Shown: piece after piece, positions 35,550 to 44,546 of the stretch
Layout of the letters: each line of letters opens with the position of its first letter
How positions within the stretch are numbered: the first letter of the stretch is position 1
NCBI RefSeq assembly: GCF_014645495.1
Contig: NZ_BMLV01000007.1
Location: 57,707 to 121,706, forward strand
Source of the DNA: Cloacibacterium rupense
Lineage (GTDB): Bacteria > Bacteroidota > Bacteroidia > Flavobacteriales > Weeksellaceae
DNA: 64,000 nucleotides
Direction of reading: 5' to 3'
Program-made: the position numbers and the translations under genes
Notes under the pieces: generated by a model
What the model was told of the DNA's origin: nothing
The model's input: the letters and a program-made list of their open reading frames with translations, nothing else
Databases searched by the model: none

Positions 35550-36526
35550 TTTAGTGGTATAGTATTTTTAATATAGTTTTTTGTCAGAATATAAATTAGT
35601 GATACAGGAAAAATAATAAGAGCAAATATAATGAATTTCTGAAAATTTGATGAAATGACAAACAAATTGATTGCTAATTGGATAAAAGCATAGACTGAGC
35701 TAATGATTAAATGAGACACTTTTTTTTCGTTTGAAAAAAGTTGGTACAAATGTCTTCGGTGAGCTTCGAAAATGTTTTCTTTTAATTTCAATCTTTCTAA
35801 GATGGTGAACATTACATCTACCCCATAAATAGTAAGAAAAAGTATATATTTAATATCTTGAGTTTTTAATATCAAAAGACCTAATAAAGCAAGCAACCAA
35901 AAAGCAATTCCCATGCTTCCTACATCTCCCATAAAACATTTTGCTTTTTTTCTAAAATTAAAAAAAAGAAAAACCAAACTTGCTATAATGGGATAAATTA
36001 TAAATTGATCATCCGTAAATACGACAATTTGCTGATTAATGTAAAGTAATGAACCTAAAGTAATTAAGCTATACAATCCCGTCATCCCATTAATTCCGTC
36101 CATAAAATTATAAGCATTGAGAATACCTATAATGAAAAGAAATAAAATGGGGATTGCCCAAATAGGAAGCCATTGAAAAACATTAATAAAGTATAATAAA
36201 AAAGAGACAGAAATAAAATGAAAAAACAGTCTGCTCTTAGTGGACAAATCTAGAATATCATCAATAAAACTAATGGTGCAAAGGATTAATAAACCAATTC
36301 CAAAAATCAAATAGTTTTGTGAATTTGTTATTGGATTATGTTGGATTATTTGGCTTCCTAAAAAAAGTAAGAAAGCAATTGGAAAAACAATTCCACCACC
36401 ACGCAGAGTAATTTCTGTATGAGCACTTCTATGATTGGGCTTATCAATAATATTATATCTATCAGCTATTTTGAAATAAATATGCAGTAAGAAGAAAAAG
36501 ATTAAAGCTACAAGAATATAATGCAT
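35546..36526 (-). CDS. WecA/MraY-type undecaprenyl-phosphate sugar-1-phosphate transferase
   Basis: The 326-residue polytopic membrane protein belongs to the GT4/MraY-WecA superfamily. It has about ten hydrophobic segments and the conserved cytoplasmic motifs DKPNHRSAHTEITLRGGG, FIDDILDLS, YNFMDGINGMTG, CFMGDVGSMG and EAHRRHLYQL. It would transfer a HexNAc-1-phosphate from its UDP donor to undecaprenyl phosphate and so start a glycan chain. It follows an epimerase/reductase gene by 2 bp, as WbpL follows its sugar-modifying partner in Pseudomonas O-antigen loci. A second, unrelated priming enzyme lies at 53145-53756. Confidence 0.9.
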   Translation of the reverse strand: MHYILVALIFFFLLHIYFKIADRYNIIDKPNHRSAHTEITLRGGGIVFPIAFLLFLGSQIIQHNPITNSQNYLIFGIGLLILCTISFIDDILDLSTKSRLFFHFISVSFLLYFINVFQWLPIWAIPILFLFIIGILNAYNFMDGINGMTGLYSLITLGSLLYINQQIVVFTDDQFIIYPIIASLVFLFFNFRKKAKCFMGDVGSMGIAFWLLALLGLLILKTQDIKYILFLTIYGVDVMFTILERLKLKENIFEAHRRHLYQLFSNEKKVSHLIISSVYAFIQLAINLFVISSNFQKFIIFALIIFPVSLIYILTKNYIKNTIPLK

Positions 36527-36528
36527 AA

Positions 36529-37425
36529 CTAAAATTTGAAATTATTTAAGACGTCTGAAGGTTCCCATTCTAATTCTTTTCTTATTTTATCATTAGAAAA
36601 TGTAAGTGATTTTGTAATTTTAGATAGTTTAAGAGTGTTTATTGGTGCTTTATCCCCTAAAAAATCTCCAATAAAAGCCAATAATTTAGCAACAAAAAAT
36701 GGGATTGATATAGGTTTAGATTTCCCTAAAAGATTAGAAATTTTCTCTGATAATTCTAAAAAAGTGGGGTGATGAGAATCACAAACATTATATACACCAG
36801 CACTTATTCTAGAAACATTATTTATAATATACGCAAAATCATTTACAAAAAAAACGCTCTTTTTGGCATTCCCTTTTCCAATATTAAGATATTTACCTGA
36901 TTTTATACCATTAATCATATCACCTAAATTTCCTGGAGGGTTTTCCCCTGAAATAAGAGATGGTCTAAGAATGACGAGTTTCACATTATTTTTTTCGCAC
37001 CAATTTTTTAAAAAAAACTCAGCATTAATTTTACTTTTAGCGTAGGGAGTTTCTCCATGTAAAGGAAAGTTTTCACTTATATTTTCTCCAACTGATAATC
37101 CATAAACCGCTACAGTACTAATAAAAATGAATGTATCTGGTACTTTGTTTTTCTCTAGTGCCAGACATAGATTTTTAGTTCCATTTTCATTAATATCAAA
37201 GAATAGTTTTTCCTCTTCAAGATTTTTAGGGATAGTGTGTGCTTTGCCCGCTGCGTGAAAGACCACATTAAATTCAACATCTTTAAAATCAGGAATTTGA
37301 TTAGATAGATTACAGTTAAAATTTGCATTATACAAATCTAAAGAATATAGTTTATCATCTTTAGACAAATGAGGAATCACATTTTTCCCTAAAAAACCAT
37401 TGGAACCAGTGAAGAGTATACTCAT
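36529..37425 (-). CDS. NAD-dependent epimerase/dehydratase (extended SDR)
   Basis: The 298-residue protein has the Rossmann motif ILFTGSNGFLGKNV, FHAAGKAH, ISTVAVYG and the catalytic YAKSK. It resembles the 4-reductases/epimerases (WbpK, WbpV type) that prepare the sugar nucleotide used by the adjacent WecA-like transferase; this is inferred from similarity of layout. The exact sugar is not determinable. The gene ends 2 bp before the WecA-like start. Confidence 0.85.
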   Translation of the reverse strand: MSILFTGSNGFLGKNVIPHLSKDDKLYSLDLYNANFNCNLSNQIPDFKDVEFNVVFHAAGKAHTIPKNLEEEKLFFDINENGTKNLCLALEKNKVPDTFIFISTVAVYGLSVGENISENFPLHGETPYAKSKINAEFFLKNWCEKNNVKLVILRPSLISGENPPGNLGDMINGIKSGKYLNIGKGNAKKSVFFVNDFAYIINNVSRISAGVYNVCDSHHPTFLELSEKISNLLGKSKPISIPFFVAKLLAFIGDFLGDKAPINTLKLSKITKSLTFSNDKIRKELEWEPSDVLNNFKF

Positions 37426-37431
37426 ATTTTA

Positions 37432-38178
37432 CTATTTTAAATACTGAAAAAATTTTGGAATTATTCTAAAAAAAGGATATAAAACAGTATTTACTCTCAA
37501 ATCATTATCTTTAAAAGCTTCTATACATTCTTTATTTTGTTTGAAAATATTACCCAAACTTTTATTTGTTTCTCCGCCCAATCTCATTTTGATCAAAGGC
37601 TGAGGAAGATATAACGTAGAAATTTTATATTTTTCTAAAAACCTTAGCATTATTTCAAAATCAGAAGCTAATTTAAACTTTAAATCAAAGCCACCAAATT
37701 GATTGTAAACCTCTTTTTTTATATAAAATGTAGGATGAGCGGGATGCCATCCATATTTGAATTTTTTTTGTTTACTTGTAATCCATTTTCTAACAATTTT
37801 ATCAGCATTATTTTGGTCTACATAATATAAATCTGCATAAACCGAATCTAGTTTTGGATTTTCATTAAAAATATTCATTACCTTTTCAACTGCTTTATCA
37901 TCACAAAACAAATCATCAGAATTTAAAAAACCTATTACATCACCTGTTGCTTTTTCTATTCCTTTGTTCATTGCATCATACAACCCTTTGTCTTTTTCAG
38001 AAACTGTATAATCTATAATCTCTTTGTATTGATTGATTAATTGTAATGTATTATCTTTTGATCCACCGTCAATAACTATATACTCAATATCTTTATAAGA
38101 CTGAGATTGAACAGATTTGAATGTATCTTCTATAGTTTTTCCACTGTTATAACATACTGTGATAATGGAGATTTTCAT
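37432..38178 (-). CDS. Glycosyltransferase family 2
   Basis: The 248-residue GT-A enzyme starts ISIITVCYNSGKTIEDT and has YIVIDGGSKDNT, SEKDKGLYDAMNKGIEKA and GFLNSDDLF with the DxD-like metal site. The pattern EKDKGLYDAMNKG is typical of colanic-acid/WcaA-like transferases. It adds one sugar to the lipid-linked repeat unit at the inner face of the membrane. Donor and linkage are unknown. It is part of the long minus-strand polysaccharide operon. Confidence 0.9.
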   Translation of the reverse strand: MKISIITVCYNSGKTIEDTFKSVQSQSYKDIEYIVIDGGSKDNTLQLINQYKEIIDYTVSEKDKGLYDAMNKGIEKATGDVIGFLNSDDLFCDDKAVEKVMNIFNENPKLDSVYADLYYVDQNNADKIVRKWITSKQKKFKYGWHPAHPTFYIKKEVYNQFGGFDLKFKLASDFEIMLRFLEKYKISTLYLPQPLIKMRLGGETNKSLGNIFKQNKECIEAFKDNDLRVNTVLYPFFRIIPKFFQYLK

Positions 38179-38192
38179 GCTTATTTATTTTG

Positions 38193-39356
38193 CTAATTAA
38201 TAAGATTAAAAATCTTATCAATATATAATTCTGCTGTAAAATTACTATTAAAAAAATCAATGCCGTTTTTTGATTTCTTGTTATACTCCTCAGTATTTTC
38301 TATGCACCAGAATATTTTATTTGCTATTTCATTGGGAGATTTTTTAGGCACAAAAAATCCGTTTTTCTTATTTACCATTAAAGGAATGAGTCTATATTCT
38401 GTAACAATCGGTACACAACCATAAGCTATTGCTTCAAGGACTGATACTGGTTGTCCTTCATTACAATAATAACTTGGTAAAATAAAAAAGTGTGAATGCA
38501 TAAAAGCTTCTGCTTTCTTTACTGAATAAAGTCCTTCATAATATTCTACGATATCTTGAAGACCATATTCATTTAGTTTTAAAAAAAAGAGCTTTTTGGC
38601 TTCATTAGCATTTTGAGCAATAGTATCATCAACATCTCCCAAAAACTTGCCCGCAAATATTGCTTTAAGTTTTATATTGTATTGACTATTAAGAATTTTC
38701 ACAGCTTCTAAAACATCCCAATATCCTTTTGATTCTATTAAATTACTCAGATATAATAAACGAATTTCATCATTTTCATTAATTTTCTTAGGTAATATTT
38801 TGCTAACATCAATTTTTTCTGGTAATCCATTTGGAATACTTACAACATGTTCTTGGTAATTTTTAACAAAAGACATTTGATTTTTTGTATAATCCCCCTC
38901 TACAATAAATACATCTGTTTTATCTAATGTTTTTTTTATTATTTTCTTAAACCATCTAGGCTGTGAATTATAAAAATTTTCATAATTTGCTCCAAATTGA
39001 TGTCCTACAACTTTTCTATTAAAAAGCTTTCCTAAATAAATAAAAATAGAATTTCTAATAAAACCAACTTTTGATTGTGCTGTATTTATATAAATTTTAG
39101 CCCCTGGGTTTGCAACAAGTGCACCAATATATTTAAATGTAAGAAAAAAATTATCTAATAGCTTTATAAAGCTAAAATTACCTGAAATTCTTTTATCTTT
39201 AAAGTCTTTATATATTGATAATCCGTAATCAATAATTATAATCTCGATGCCCCTTTTCTGTAAACTATCAACAATAAGCTGAAACATCATTGACTGTCCA
39301 TTTACTAATGTATTATTTTGAGTAGTTGTTCCAACTGCTATTATTTTTTTTTTCAT
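38193..39356 (-). CDS. Glycosyltransferase family 4 (GT-B fold)
   Basis: The 387-residue protein has the C-terminal GT4 nucleotide-sugar site: RLLYLSNLIESKGYWDVLEA, FFILPSYYCNEGQPVSVLEA with the EX7E glutamates, and AYGCVPIVTEYRLIP. The N-terminus KKKIIAVGTTTQNN is the first Rossmann strand. It is separated from the upstream gene by 132 bp containing a TATTTTTG promoter-like box on the minus strand (39472-39479). Specificity is unknown. Confidence 0.88.
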   Translation of the reverse strand: MKKKIIAVGTTTQNNTLVNGQSMMFQLIVDSLQKRGIEIIIIDYGLSIYKDFKDKRISGNFSFIKLLDNFFLTFKYIGALVANPGAKIYINTAQSKVGFIRNSIFIYLGKLFNRKVVGHQFGANYENFYNSQPRWFKKIIKKTLDKTDVFIVEGDYTKNQMSFVKNYQEHVVSIPNGLPEKIDVSKILPKKINENDEIRLLYLSNLIESKGYWDVLEAVKILNSQYNIKLKAIFAGKFLGDVDDTIAQNANEAKKLFFLKLNEYGLQDIVEYYEGLYSVKKAEAFMHSHFFILPSYYCNEGQPVSVLEAIAYGCVPIVTEYRLIPLMVNKKNGFFVPKKSPNEIANKIFWCIENTEEYNKKSKNGIDFFNSNFTAELYIDKIFNLIN

Positions 39357-39471
39357 AAACTAAAACATACCATTTAAAAATACTTTCAAATGGTTAAAAT
39401 AATTATTAAAAACCTGATTTAACATTAGCACTTTTTTTATTATTTACTATATTTTAAAATTAGTTTATATT

Positions 39472-39479
39472 CAAAAATA
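39472..39479 (-). promoter_or_regulatory. Possible internal promoter in the polysaccharide locus
   Basis: The minus strand reads TATTTTTG in the largest gene-free gap among the glycosyltransferase genes (39357-39488). It could drive the genes from 39356 downwards. Confidence 0.4.
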
Positions 39480-39488
39480 AAACATGAT

Positions 39489-40520
39489 TTAATAACTTAA
39501 AAAAGCGTTTACCTGATCTTGAGAAATTTTCTGAAAATCGATTTCTGAAACAGTTTTTCTTAATTTGTTATAAAACCTAATATTTGAAATTTCTTTGATA
39601 CTTTTTCTAAGACCATCCTCTTCTTCTAAACTAAAAATTAAACCATTTTCATTATTTTTTATAATTTCTTCAGCACAACCTACTCTATTGCTAACTATAA
39701 CTGGCATCCCGTTATTAAGCGCTTCTTCTACTACCAATCCCCAAGTTTCAGATAAAGAAGGCAAAATAAAAACATCATACATCCTATAGAATTTATAAAG
39801 TTTTAAATTATCTACCGCACCATGAAATTTCACATTTGGTGATGCTATTGATTTTAAATAATTTTCTTCAGGACCAAACCCAACAATATTTAAATTTAAA
39901 TGGGGTAAATACGAAAAAGTTTCTATCAAAAGTGGTAAATTTTTTTCTTTAGAAAGCCTTCCTACATATAAAAAATTCAAAACTTTGTCTCTTTCTTCAT
40001 AAGCTGGTTGATCCATGATATTAAATAAACCAACCCCTTTTGTTTTTATAATTTGTCCTTCAAAATTTAATTTTTTTAATAATTCTATATTTGAAATTCC
40101 TGGCACATAAGCTTTAGATATTCTATTAAGAAATATTTTTTTTACAACACCTTTTATTCCAGTTGTCTTAGACTCGTGAACACTTGATTCTACAATAAGA
40201 GCATTTTTTTTCTTTCTACTTATAATGCTAGCAAAATACATTATACTCTCATCCCATCCTCCCAATATTAGTTGAGAAAAGTTGTTATCAAAAAAAAGTT
40301 TTAAAATAAAAAAAAAATTATATAAAACTGACCTATTTTTTAAATTAAAAAACTCAAATTTGATTAATTCTTCTTTAAAAAAATCAGCATTTCTAAGTTC
40401 ACCAGTATTACCAGTAAAAATCACAATTATTCTCTCTTTTTCAGCAATTTTGTTAAATAAATTTATCTTATAAAAAGCTGGCAAATTTGTTATAAATATT
40501 TTATCTACATATCCTTTCAT
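39489..40520 (-). CDS. Glycosyltransferase family 4 (GT-B fold)
   Basis: The 343-residue protein has LNFLYVGRLSKEKNLPLLIETF, FHGAVDNLKLYKFYRMYDVF and ILPSLSETWGLVVEEALNN, the standard GT4 C-terminal domain with the EX7E motif, followed by GMPVIVSNRVGCAEEII. The N-terminal half is shorter and lysine-rich. It probably adds a sugar to the O-unit. Its start lies 7 bp after the stop of the Wzy-like polymerase gene. Confidence 0.88.
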   Translation of the reverse strand: MKGYVDKIFITNLPAFYKINLFNKIAEKERIIVIFTGNTGELRNADFFKEELIKFEFFNLKNRSVLYNFFFILKLFFDNNFSQLILGGWDESIMYFASIISRKKKNALIVESSVHESKTTGIKGVVKKIFLNRISKAYVPGISNIELLKKLNFEGQIIKTKGVGLFNIMDQPAYEERDKVLNFLYVGRLSKEKNLPLLIETFSYLPHLNLNIVGFGPEENYLKSIASPNVKFHGAVDNLKLYKFYRMYDVFILPSLSETWGLVVEEALNNGMPVIVSNRVGCAEEIIKNNENGLIFSLEEEDGLRKSIKEISNIRFYNKLRKTVSEIDFQKISQDQVNAFLSY

Positions 40521-40527
40521 AATCTAA

Positions 40528-41604
40528 TCATAAATTATTAAACCAAAAATCATAGGGTAATAAACCAACTTTTTCTAAAATCCCGTTTAAATAAGCGCTA
40601 ACTAAAATATTTAAATATAAAAAAAACATTACAAATAAAATTAAAACTAGATTAAAATTAACGAATCTTTCAATCTTATAAGAGATAATTTTACTATATA
40701 ATGGAAAAAGATAAAACCAAAAAGAGAAAAAGAAAGCTCCAATTCTAAAAGCACTGTTTGGCTCAAAAGATAAAATGTTATATGCTATAAGTCCAAAACT
40801 TGATAATTTGATAAAAATTTTAGCTTTATCATCGATTGAATTTAGTTTATTATAAAAAATTAAGTTAAAAAAAGAAACAGCGTAAACAATATACTGAAGA
40901 ATTGTAGACTTCTCAGTGACATTATTTTGCAAATAGAAATTGAGTTGTGTAAATTCATAATTCAAAAGTAATGGCTTGATTATATTTTCTATTATTGGTG
41001 ATATAAAAAATGAAATTACTGTAATAATAAATAAAATATTTCTTTTAATTTTAATATTAACAATAGGATAGAGAAAAAAACCAAATATACCAGAACTATG
41101 TATCAAAGAAGACATCAAAATGATTACAATAAATGGATAAATCTTTTTTTGGAAAGCAAAATGAAATGAGTATAAAATTAAAGCATTGGTTAAAGATTGA
41201 CGCAAGGTTGATAATGATGCTAAAAAAAAGAATGGAAAAGCGATAAAAACCGCCCAAGAGACTACATAATTTGATGAATATTTTTCAATCGAAATTTTTG
41301 TAAAATATAAAATCAAAAGACCAAAAACAAAAAACACTAATGGATAGAAATTAAAAATACTACATATACTAAATATTAATTTACTTAAAGGTTCAAATCT
41401 TTCAAAATCTCTATAGAATATAGCATTTTTATACATTTCATAATCCCAACCCACATTATATCTTAAAACAGTAAACAATAATAATACATAATAAATAAAT
41501 CTACTCTTAAACTTAGATGTAAAAGCACTCAATTCCATAATACAAACTAAAATAAAAATAATTGCATAAGGAAAATAATCTAATATTGAATAGTGGTATT
41601 CCAT
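40528..41604 (-). CDS. EpsG/Wzy-like polysaccharide polymerase
   Basis: The 358-residue integral membrane protein has about ten to twelve hydrophobic segments. It contains the EpsG-family feature VLRYNVGWDYEMYKNA and, in the middle, STLRQSLTNALILYSFHFA, both typical of capsule/O-antigen polymerases that join lipid-linked repeat units in the periplasm. Sequence conservation in Wzy proteins is low, so the call rests on topology, the RYNVGWDYEMY and LRQSL motifs and its place between glycosyltransferase genes in a Wzx-containing locus. Confidence 0.8.
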   Translation of the reverse strand: MEYHYSILDYFPYAIIFILVCIMELSAFTSKFKSRFIYYVLLLFTVLRYNVGWDYEMYKNAIFYRDFERFEPLSKLIFSICSIFNFYPLVFFVFGLLILYFTKISIEKYSSNYVVSWAVFIAFPFFFLASLSTLRQSLTNALILYSFHFAFQKKIYPFIVIILMSSLIHSSGIFGFFLYPIVNIKIKRNILFIITVISFFISPIIENIIKPLLLNYEFTQLNFYLQNNVTEKSTILQYIVYAVSFFNLIFYNKLNSIDDKAKIFIKLSSFGLIAYNILSFEPNSAFRIGAFFFSFWFYLFPLYSKIISYKIERFVNFNLVLILFVMFFLYLNILVSAYLNGILEKVGLLPYDFWFNNL

Positions 41605-41609
41605 TTCAA

Positions 41610-42782
41610 TTATAAAATAGTTTTTGAGAATTTTTCAATAGTATGATTGTTTAAAAATAATTTAACGTTTTGCTTAGAACTATTTTTAATAATTTCTTCT
41701 GGCGAAATATGATTGAAAAAATCAGCCAGAAGATTTGGTTTACAAGCATCAATCAAATAACCTAATCGATATCTTTTTACAATTTTGCAAATTAGCCCAT
41801 TATTGATTGCTAGAACAGGTATTCCAAACAAAGAAGCATAATTTAAAACCCCACTACTTTGGTTTTGATCTTTATATGGCATTAAAACAATAGTTGATTC
41901 ATTACAAAATGATAAAATAAGATTATAAGAACAAAATTGATCTTTTACAATAACATTTTTTTTTTGGCTTTCTATTTTATTGAGCAACTCCATAAAATCT
42001 TTTTTTATAGATTTCCCTATTTTTCCAAGAAAAACAAAAGTGATTTTTTCAATTTTTTCTGATGGCGTTCTATGAATAGCATCTAAAATTTCAATTGTCC
42101 CTTTTCTATCTTCTAAAGCACCAAAATGTAGATATATAAAGGGAGTTTTTATACCATATTGTTCTCTGACAGGCTCCAATTGAACATGATTATCCAAAGG
42201 TATATAGGGGTCAGGAAGAAATATAAATTTGCTTGTATGAAATTTTTTATTTAATATTCTTGGTGAAACCTCATCATTGAGGATATATAATTTTTCAAAC
42301 GAACTAAAAAATGAAAACATTAAATATTTTGAAATGTCTGAGATTTTTTGAAATAAAATTGAAAATTTATATCGATATAAATAAATCAAATAGATAATAC
42401 CTGAAATTTTCACTTTACTATTAATAAAAAACAACGGCAATAATGGCATAAATTCCATCAAAGAAATTAAAATTAACTTATCTGCATTAGTCTTTTTAAC
42501 AAATTTTTTAAGTAACTTATTTTTATAATAGCATTTTAGAAATGCATTATTAGTTTCTGGTAAATCTGTATTTTGAAAAAAATATATATTAATATTTTCC
42601 GCTTTTGGCCATTCAAATAAATGATTGACTTTTGTGAAATTTGAATTGACTACAAAATGAAAATTAATCTCTCTTTTTTTCAATGCTTCAATATAAAGAT
42701 GATGGATGTACTCTAGATGATGCCCATCTATACTTAAATCAAAAATTAAAACTGTTTTATTTGAATACCCGTTTTTAATCAT
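41610..42782 (-). CDS. Glycosyltransferase, GT-B fold (GT4-like)
   Basis: The 390-residue protein begins KTVLIFDLSIDGHHLEYIHHL, a common start of this type of GT-B enzyme. It has a C-terminal donor domain with YLHFGALEDRKGTIEILDAI, IVLMPYKDQNQSSGVLNYAS and LFGIPVLAINNGLICKIV. The donor sugar is unknown. Its ATG overlaps the TGA stop of the upstream transposase gene (ATGA, 4 bp), an odd coupling for an insertion sequence and a sugar gene. Confidence 0.82.
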   Translation of the reverse strand: MIKNGYSNKTVLIFDLSIDGHHLEYIHHLYIEALKKREINFHFVVNSNFTKVNHLFEWPKAENINIYFFQNTDLPETNNAFLKCYYKNKLLKKFVKKTNADKLILISLMEFMPLLPLFFINSKVKISGIIYLIYLYRYKFSILFQKISDISKYLMFSFFSSFEKLYILNDEVSPRILNKKFHTSKFIFLPDPYIPLDNHVQLEPVREQYGIKTPFIYLHFGALEDRKGTIEILDAIHRTPSEKIEKITFVFLGKIGKSIKKDFMELLNKIESQKKNVIVKDQFCSYNLILSFCNESTIVLMPYKDQNQSSGVLNYASLFGIPVLAINNGLICKIVKRYRLGYLIDACKPNLLADFFNHISPEEIIKNSSKQNVKLFLNNHTIEKFSKTIL

Positions 42783-43759
42783 AATCCTGTAATATTGGCA
42801 ATAACAAGCCTTTCAAATAGTTTGTCTCCTAAGTATCTTCGGTTTAGTTTGTAAATGAATTCATTAAGATAAAATTGAAGATACTTTCTTTTAATTCTGT
42901 GATAATTACCAAGCAAATTTCTTTTAGCATTACTAATTGCAATGTGAACCCATTTTAAAGTTTCTTGTGTAGTTTCTTTAGAACTTTTTTCCATAATATG
43001 CAGTTCTACAAAGTCTGCAATATCAACATAAGAAATAGTTCTATCTGTAAAAACAATACTCTGATTATCAATCAACTCTTTGATAGCTTTGCTGATCAAT
43101 TCTCCATTATATACATCTAAAACTTTGGCTTTAAAGAAACGAATTTGCTTTTCTTTTTTTACAATATCTGTATCTTCTAAAGGTGTTGATTCCACCATGA
43201 TTGCCACATTTTGCTTTCCAACCGTTCCTTTTCCCCGGAAACCTTTTTCTTTTTCTATTTCGCTGGGTTCAACTGTGAAATAGAATTCATCAAACTCTAT
43301 CATTCCTTCCAAGGTATATCTTGCATCACGGTTTCCCATCGCTTTACGAAGTTTATAAACCATTCCACAAACTGGTTCATACCTCTTCAAGCCTAATTGA
43401 TTTTGTATTTCTTTAGCTAAAAATCCTTTCTTCCTTACACTCATCAAAAACATTGTCTTGTACCATATTAAAAAGGGCAAATTTGAATTCTGCATAATAA
43501 TCCCACTTCTAAGAGAGGTTCTGCTTCTGCATTTTTTGCATTCATGTTGCCAAATACTCTTCATCCAAAAATGTTCTTCGCTCTCACATTCGCAAAAAAC
43601 TCCCTGCTTATCTATTTCTGTTTTAAAGTGGTTTCTGCAATCTTCTTCTGTCCCAAAATGTGCAGTAAAACTGAATAAATTCTTCACAAGAATTTGATTT
43701 TTAACAAATATATAAAATTTATTGCTAATTACGGATGTACAAACTGTTTTATAATCCAT
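42779..43759 (-). mobile_element. IS1595-family transposase
   Basis: The 326-residue frame encodes an ISXO2-like DDE transposase: zinc-ribbon-like N-terminus with CECESEEHFWMKSIWQHECKKCRSR, then KTMFLMSVRKKGFLAKEIQ, the first catalytic Asp in EGMIEFDEFYFTVE, the second in SIVFTDRTISYVDIAD, and HIAISNAKRNLLGNYHRIKR followed by YLNEFIYKLNRR. Family members usually begin near NLFSFTAHF, so the true start is probably the GTG at 43687 and the first 24 residues are extra. The frame is intact. I could not find terminal inverted repeats or a target duplication, so the element may have lost its ends. Confidence 0.85.
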
Positions 43760-43787
43760 TTAAAATTTTCTTTGTTTCACTTATAAA

Positions 43788-44546
43788 CTAACGTACAGGT
43801 TTATTATTTTTAAATTTTAATAAGAACCTTTTTAAGAAATGCCTTGCTATCAATTTAAATTGACTCCCATCAGTGTATTTTTCTCCTGTCGAGCCAGAAA
43901 CTCCATCTATTATTATTGGCCTCTTAAAAAAGTCATAGAAATTTCCCTGATCAATATATTCTTTCACAGATAACAATAAAACATGCTCAAAATAAATTTT
44001 TAGAGAATCATTAATCATTTCTTTATTTTTTAGAAAATATTTCGTGAAAAAATAAAAATTTGCAATAAAAAAATAAGAATATACAATATCAAATCTTAAA
44101 TTAGTATCTATTAAGACTTGATTTTGTCTATACTTATCATTAAACTGTTGTATGTGTTTATTAATATTTAGAACAATTAATCTACCAGTTATTTTAATAA
44201 TATTAATGTTTTTATTTTCTTTGATATAATTAGAATTTTCTATAGCATATTTGATAATTAATGCCTCACCATAGCCTTTTCCTAAAGATTTATCAAAATT
44301 ATTACCATCAAAAGTTAAATATTCTATTCTTTCGTTTTGTTTATATTTTGTATCTATATCAAATAATGTATTCTCAACAATTAAAATTTTATATGGTGTG
44401 CAAAATAAATAATAATCAAAAGCTTTATAATATTGTTCAATTCTAATTTTTGGATCATTAATTTTTGTATAAACCATATCTTTAGGATTTACACAACAAG
44501 TTAATAAAATTAAAAAATCATTATTACTTCTTTTCATAAAATACAT
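43788..44546 (-). CDS. Uncharacterised polysaccharide-locus protein, possibly a glycosyltransferase
   Basis: I do not recognise this 252-residue protein with certainty. It has no signal peptide or membrane helices, is very rich in Ile, Asn, Lys and Tyr, and has an N-terminal strand FLILLTCCVNPKDMV, a central GKGYGEALIIKYAIENS helix and an IIKITGRLIVLNI segment. The pattern of N-terminal strands, a KGxGEA helix and an ITGR motif recalls small GT-A-type sugar transferases. It overlaps the stop of wzx by about 20 bp, so it is cotranslated with the flippase. A second ATG at 44537 would shorten it by three residues. Confidence 0.6.
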   Translation of the reverse strand: MYFMKRSNNDFLILLTCCVNPKDMVYTKINDPKIRIEQYYKAFDYYLFCTPYKILIVENTLFDIDTKYKQNERIEYLTFDGNNFDKSLGKGYGEALIIKYAIENSNYIKENKNINIIKITGRLIVLNINKHIQQFNDKYRQNQVLIDTNLRFDIVYSYFFIANFYFFTKYFLKNKEMINDSLKIYFEHVLLLSVKEYIDQGNFYDFFKRPIIIDGVSGSTGEKYTDGSQFKLIARHFLKRFLLKFKNNKPVR

